From NCBI GenBank assembly GCA_009702465.1, contig WLHY01000043.1:1-7368 (forward strand): a DNA stretch of 7,368 nt, given 5' to 3'. The notes below the pieces were generated by a model. The model was given only the letters and a program-made list of their open reading frames with translations, ran no database searches and was not told where the DNA came from. Each line of letters opens with the position of its first letter. Positions within the stretch are counted from its first letter, which is position 1. Position numbers and translations under genes: made by a program. Origin of the DNA: Actinomycetota bacterium. Lineage in GTDB: Bacteria > Actinomycetota > Actinomycetes > Nanopelagicales > Nanopelagicaceae. Below are positions 5,127-7,368 of this stretch, piece by piece.

Positions 5127-6290
5127 TTACTTTGCCATTGAGATAAAGAGCAGTTGACCGGCATCAGTTGTTGCGATGATCTGATTGTTCCTATCCATCT
5201 CGAGATCACGAATCCGCTCACCAACATCTACCTTCACAACCTCACCAACTGAAGATCTTGTTTTCAGTTGAATAAAGATCAATGATTGCTCTCGCAAAGT
5301 TCCCATTACTAACTGCTCTGCCCAGCCACCCCAAGAGTTTCCACTTGGCAGTTGAATCAACTCAGTCGGTGCAACCGATGGCACCCAGTTATAAAGCGGT
5401 TTAGTAAATCCTTCATGAGAGCCAGTTGTTCTAGGCCTTACATAATCACCAGAGCTATAGGGCTCACCATAGGTAACGGCTGGCCATCCATAATCCTTAC
5501 CCTTTGAAATTAGATTTAACTCATCCCCGCCACGCGGGCCATGCTCTGATACATACAAATCATTGCCAATCAGCACAACACCTTGTTGATTTCGGTGGCC
5601 TTGTGAAATTCGCTCTACCTTACTCTTTGTTGCAGTACCAGCACTTACCTTAAAGACTGAACCTAAATCACCACGCACACTTCGGTTACCTATCTTTTTA
5701 AAACCTAAATCACCAACAGTTAGATAAGCCGAAGTTTTATTAATTACCGCGATACGCCCGGCCGCATGTTGAACCGCATTTACTGGAACACATGGCTTGC
5801 TTGAAAACCACAATTTTCCCTTAGTAAGAGTTGGGGAGGCAGCTAGATTTAATTGGTACTGATACATAACAACTGAAACACAACTCTTTGCTCTTTGGTA
5901 CTGGGGGTAGGAGATAAGGAGGGAAATCTCATTACCTGCCTCATCTAAAACCGCGATATCAGTTACTGCAAATCTTGAATCATTTAACCGCTCGGCAGAG
6001 TTGGCTACCGCCCCCAAAAGGGTTTGTCGATTACTAGCAATCTCATAGAGATAGAGATTAAATCCATTCTTACCGCCACCTAGTAGTAGCCGGCCATCAC
6101 TTAATTGAGAAAGAGCTGCACCTCGTTGGCCATTAGCTGCATCCACTATGAAATCTGGCGTATCAACACTTTTTATATCTAATTTAATCTGAGGCAGCGC
6201 AGCTGTTGCCTGATTTGAATTGATTATCAATGCACTAATTAGCGCAGTACTAATGAATAGGTTGCGCATCCGCTTCACCTTTAAACTCAC
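5127..6290 (-). CDS. Secreted PQQ-dependent sugar dehydrogenase-like protein (GSDH/YliI family)
   Basis: A 387-residue exported six-bladed propeller protein, near the usual length of soluble aldose dehydrogenases. Residues 8-30 form a signal peptide ending near ATA. Family motifs are QHAAGRIAV (174-182), with His175 aligned by pattern to the catalytic base of soluble glucose dehydrogenase; GHRNQQG (231-237), where Arg-Asn contact PQQ in that enzyme; SEHGPRGGDELN (248-259); YGWP (267-270); and ERIRDL (358-363), an RxR pair like its PQQ-binding arginines. It would oxidise sugar aldehydes or alcohols with PQQ; no PQQ synthesis genes are in the window. Cys137 and Cys167 may pair. The start is uncertain: GTG 6290 follows a TAGGAT box by 6 nt (leaderless), while ATG 6269 has AAAGGTGA 5 nt upstream and gives a standard signal peptide of 380 residues total. 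Confidence 0.87.
   Translation of the reverse strand: MSLKVKRMRNLFISTALISALIINSNQATAALPQIKLDIKSVDTPDFIVDAANGQRGAALSQLSDGRLLLGGGKNGFNLYLYEIASNRQTLLGAVANSAERLNDSRFAVTDIAVLDEAGNEISLLISYPQYQRAKSCVSVVMYQYQLNLAASPTLTKGKLWFSSKPCVPVNAVQHAAGRIAVINKTSAYLTVGDLGFKKIGNRSVRGDLGSVFKVSAGTATKSKVERISQGHRNQQGVVLIGNDLYVSEHGPRGGDELNLISKGKDYGWPAVTYGEPYSSGDYVRPRTTGSHEGFTKPLYNWVPSVAPTELIQLPSGNSWGGWAEQLVMGTLREQSLIFIQLKTRSSVGEVVKVDVGERIRDLEMDRNNQIIATTDAGQLLFISMAK
6275..6282 (-). promoter_or_regulatory. Shine-Dalgarno-like AAAGGTGA favouring the internal ATG start of the PQQ enzyme
   Basis: AAAGGTGA is 5 nt upstream of ATG 6269. If used, the mRNA from the TAGGAT promoter would have a 21-nt leader and the protein would begin MRNLFIST. 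It competes with the leaderless GTG model. Confidence 0.45.
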
Positions 6291-6296
6291 CGTTAA

Positions 6297-6302
6297 ATCC
6301 TA
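6297..6302 (-). promoter_or_regulatory. Candidate -10 box (TAGGAT) of the PQQ dehydrogenase-DCC operon
   Basis: TAGGAT fits TANNNT and ends exactly 6 nt before GTG 6290, the same spacing as at the 2160 and 2202 starts. It lies just beyond the fasciclin terminator, consistent with an independent transcription unit. Confidence 0.5.
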
Positions 6303-6322
6303 TCCTGCAATTTAATTAGAAA

Positions 6323-6352
6323 GAGGCCACCTCTACTTAAAGAGATGGCCTC
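6323..6352 (-). terminator. Rho-independent-type terminator of the fasciclin gene
   Basis: Arms GAGGCCACCTCT (6323-6334) and AGAGATGGCCTC (6341-6352) with a 6-nt loop lie 12 nt after the fasciclin stop. Read on the minus strand, all 12 positions pair (one as G-U) and the stem is followed by TTTCTAATTAAATT. On the plus strand the same position is a C-A mismatch, so the structure is tuned to the minus strand. Confidence 0.78.
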
Positions 6353-6364
6353 AACCATTAGAAC

Positions 6365-6922
6365 TTACTTCTTAGCTAGGGAAGAGAGCTTTACATCTGG
6401 CGGAAGAATTACGGCATCAATTGCATGAATTACGCCATTATCCGCTAGTACATCAGCAGTAACTACATTTGCGCCATTAACAGTTACACCACCCATTGTT
6501 GCAAGTGTGACTGATTGACCTTCAACTGTTGGAACATCGCCATCTTGCACTGCAGAGGAAGAGATCTGACCAGGAATTACATGGTAGGTAAGGATCTTAA
6601 TCAATGCAGCCTTGTTTGATGGAAGTAGTAATTGCTCTAATACTCCAGCAGGAAGTGCTGCAAATGCATCATCTGTTGGTGCAAATACTGTGAATGGGCC
6701 ACCAAGAGATAGAACATCTACTAACTCAGCTGCAGTAATTGCTGCAACCAATGTCTCAAAGCCAGGTGTTGCTACCGCAACATCAACAACTGTTCCAAGA
6801 TTAGTGACTTCACTTTCTACTGGAGCTTCTGTTGATTCAGGCCTACCGCCGCTACAGGCTGACAAAAGCAGCACTGCAGTTACGGAAAGAAGTGCGATTG
6901 TAGATTTGCGTAATACCTTCAT
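6365..6922 (-). CDS. Fasciclin (FAS1) domain lipoprotein
   Basis: A 185-residue lipoprotein. The signal has KVLRK, a hydrophobic core and lipobox LLSAC with Cys23. An acidic Glu/Ser/Thr spacer (24-40) precedes one FAS1 domain (about 42-175) with its conserved blocks: the H1 box FTVFAPTDDAFAALP (77-91), YHVIPG (113-118), and the H2 box NGVIHAIDAVILPP (162-175). Single-domain secreted FAS1 proteins resemble mycobacterial MPT70/MPT83 and mediate adhesion or surface interactions; the ligand is unknown. AAAGGAGA directly ahead of the ATG is a strong ribosome binding site and fixes the start. A perfect inverted repeat lies 6 nt upstream of that site, and a terminator follows the gene, so it is probably a single-gene transcription unit with its own control. 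Confidence 0.94.
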   Translation of the reverse strand: MKVLRKSTIALLSVTAVLLLSACSGGRPESTEAPVESEVTNLGTVVDVAVATPGFETLVAAITAAELVDVLSLGGPFTVFAPTDDAFAALPAGVLEQLLLPSNKAALIKILTYHVIPGQISSSAVQDGDVPTVEGQSVTLATMGGVTVNGANVVTADVLADNGVIHAIDAVILPPDVKLSSLAKK

Positions 6923-6938
6923 TTATCTCCTTTAATTG

Positions 6939-6959
6939 AAAATACGGTCCTCGTATTTT
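6939..6959. promoter_or_regulatory. 21-bp perfect palindrome upstream of the fasciclin ribosome binding site
   Basis: Arms AAAATACG (6939-6946) and CGTATTTT (6952-6959) are perfect inverted repeats around GTCCT. In the fasciclin leader RNA this would fold with AGGAC in the loop, 6 nt before AAAGGAGA. It could be a repressor operator, a leader hairpin or, on the plus strand with its following Ts, a terminator-like element; no plus-strand gene ends here, which makes the last option less likely. Confidence 0.5.
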
Positions 6960-7080
6960 TTTGTTTCGCCCCTAGGAAAGGATTCAACCTGATAAAGGTA
7001 AATTGTTACTGATAGTAGAGCAATCAAATCAATCAGTATTTACTAATGATCTGTATCATCAAATCAAAAACTAAACACTT

Positions 7081-7098
7081 TCACATAACTTTCACAGT
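7081..7098. promoter_or_regulatory. PhoP/OmpR-type direct repeat
   Basis: TCACATA (7081-7087), 4 nt, TCACAGT (7092-7098): two copies in 11-bp phase. The arrangement resembles the TCACAGC-N4-TCACAGC site described for Mycobacterium PhoP, with 5 of 7 and 6 of 7 matches. It lies about 160 bp upstream of the fasciclin start. A TAGTTT box (7073-7068, minus strand) 7 bp downstream would allow activation of a minus-strand promoter. This is inference. Confidence 0.35.
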
Positions 7099-7107
7099 TT
7101 CAAATTA

Positions 7108-7113
7108 ATTATA
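7108..7113 (-). promoter_or_regulatory. Perfect -10 hexamer TATAAT, possible distal fasciclin promoter
   Basis: TATAAT on the minus strand lies in the gap between the truncated gene and the fasciclin gene. Transcription would start near 7101 and give a leader of roughly 180 nt spanning the direct repeat and the palindrome. No -35 match is seen at 17 bp (AGTAAT), and the region is AT-rich, so chance is possible. Confidence 0.3.
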
Positions 7114-7131
7114 TGTGATGCACAACCTTTA

Positions 7132-7368
7132 TTACTTACGCCAAAGCCTTATCTGATCAAGTAAATTCATTACGACCAAACTCTCAGGAATGGCAAGTAC
7201 CCAAGCTTTCTTCCCACTTACTTGCGCAGATACCGACTCAACCATTAATTGATAAGGATCAACTGATTCAAAAACTTCACTTCGCGACTTACCATCACTT
7301 GTAATACTCAACTCACTTGGCTTGTGCCAATTAGTAAATGCCTCACCAACGGTAAATGCGATTTCACC
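7132..7368 (-). CDS. C-terminal part of an unidentified protein (5' end outside the window)
   Basis: An uninterrupted minus-strand frame runs from the window edge to TAA at 7134-7132, followed at once by a second TAA. It gives 78 residues with normal codon use and a plausible fold: strand-rich start (GEIAFTVGEAF), the segment SRSEVFESVDPYQLMVE (28-44), a strand KKAWVLAIPESLVVM (53-67), and a basic amphipathic end NLLDQIRLWRK. I do not recognise a family. The gene sits upstream of the fasciclin gene on the same strand, 209 bp away, with no clear terminator between. Confidence 0.7.
   Translation of the reverse strand, partial: GEIAFTVGEAFTNWHKPSELSITSDGKSRSEVFESVDPYQLMVESVSAQVSGKKAWVLAIPESLVVMNLLDQIRLWRK

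Noticed and set aside
6612..6935. Plus-strand open frame of 107 codons opposite the fasciclin gene
   Set aside because: It is antisense to a convincing FAS1 lipoprotein; composition is Ser/Thr/Ala low-complexity typical of a shadow frame, and it has no ribosome binding site.
7008..7059. Small inverted repeats ACTGAT/ATCAGT (7008-7013, 7032-7037) and ATGAT/ATCAT (7046-7050, 7055-7059)
   Set aside because: Arms of 5-6 bp in AT-rich sequence are expected by chance; I kept only the longer palindrome and the phased direct repeat.
1..7368. CRISPR arrays, tRNA or rRNA genes, insertion sequences and prophage genes
   Set aside because: No spaced repeats, no cloverleaf-like segments, no transposase or integrase motifs and no long terminal inverted repeats were seen.

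Overview
The window looks like a compact, AT-rich actinobacterial chromosome segment. Base composition is visibly low in GC. Genes are packed with overlaps or gaps of a few bases, several genes have TANNNT boxes 5-6 nt before the start codon (the leaderless pattern common in Actinobacteria), and there is a fasciclin lipoprotein and a SIMPL protein. This fits streamlined freshwater Actinobacteria (acI / Nanopelagicales type). That is an inference from style and gene content; no phylogenetic marker gene is present.

Left part (1-2160): the 3' end of a membrane protein gene overlaps by 4 nt a peptidase S51 (dipeptidase E/cyanophycinase-like) gene on +. This converges, with a 17-nt overlap, on a small HicB-like orphan antitoxin-type gene on -. 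Upstream of that lie a short open-frame remnant and a weak hairpin, then a PsiE-family membrane protein and a DUF4864-like lipoprotein, both on -.

Middle (2161-4753): a 41-bp divergent promoter region drives the lipoprotein to the left and an exported cytochrome b5-domain protein to the right. The latter converges with an 8-nt overlap on a SIMPL-domain protein. Next, on +, is a complete type II toxin-antitoxin pair (ParD-like antitoxin, RelE/ParE-family toxin) behind a 27-bp imperfect palindrome, followed 11 nt later by a DoxX-like membrane protein.

Right part (4755-7368): a two-gene operon on - (PQQ-dependent sugar dehydrogenase-like secreted protein, then a DCC-family thiol oxidoreductase-like protein), then a fasciclin-domain lipoprotein with its own terminator and a palindrome just ahead of its ribosome binding site. 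An approximately 200-bp regulatory gap with a PhoP-like direct repeat follows, then the 3' end of an unidentified gene.

Taken together, most products act at or outside the membrane: two lipoproteins, an exported haem domain, a membrane-anchored SIMPL protein, two multi-spanning proteins and a secreted PQQ enzyme. A shared theme of envelope redox chemistry (b5 haem, PQQ, DCC CxxC, DoxX) is plausible but rests on neighbourhood only. I did not find a clearly unprecedented system. The most informative items are the leaderless promoter set, the TA operator, the secreted b5 fusion, and the repeat-rich fasciclin control region.
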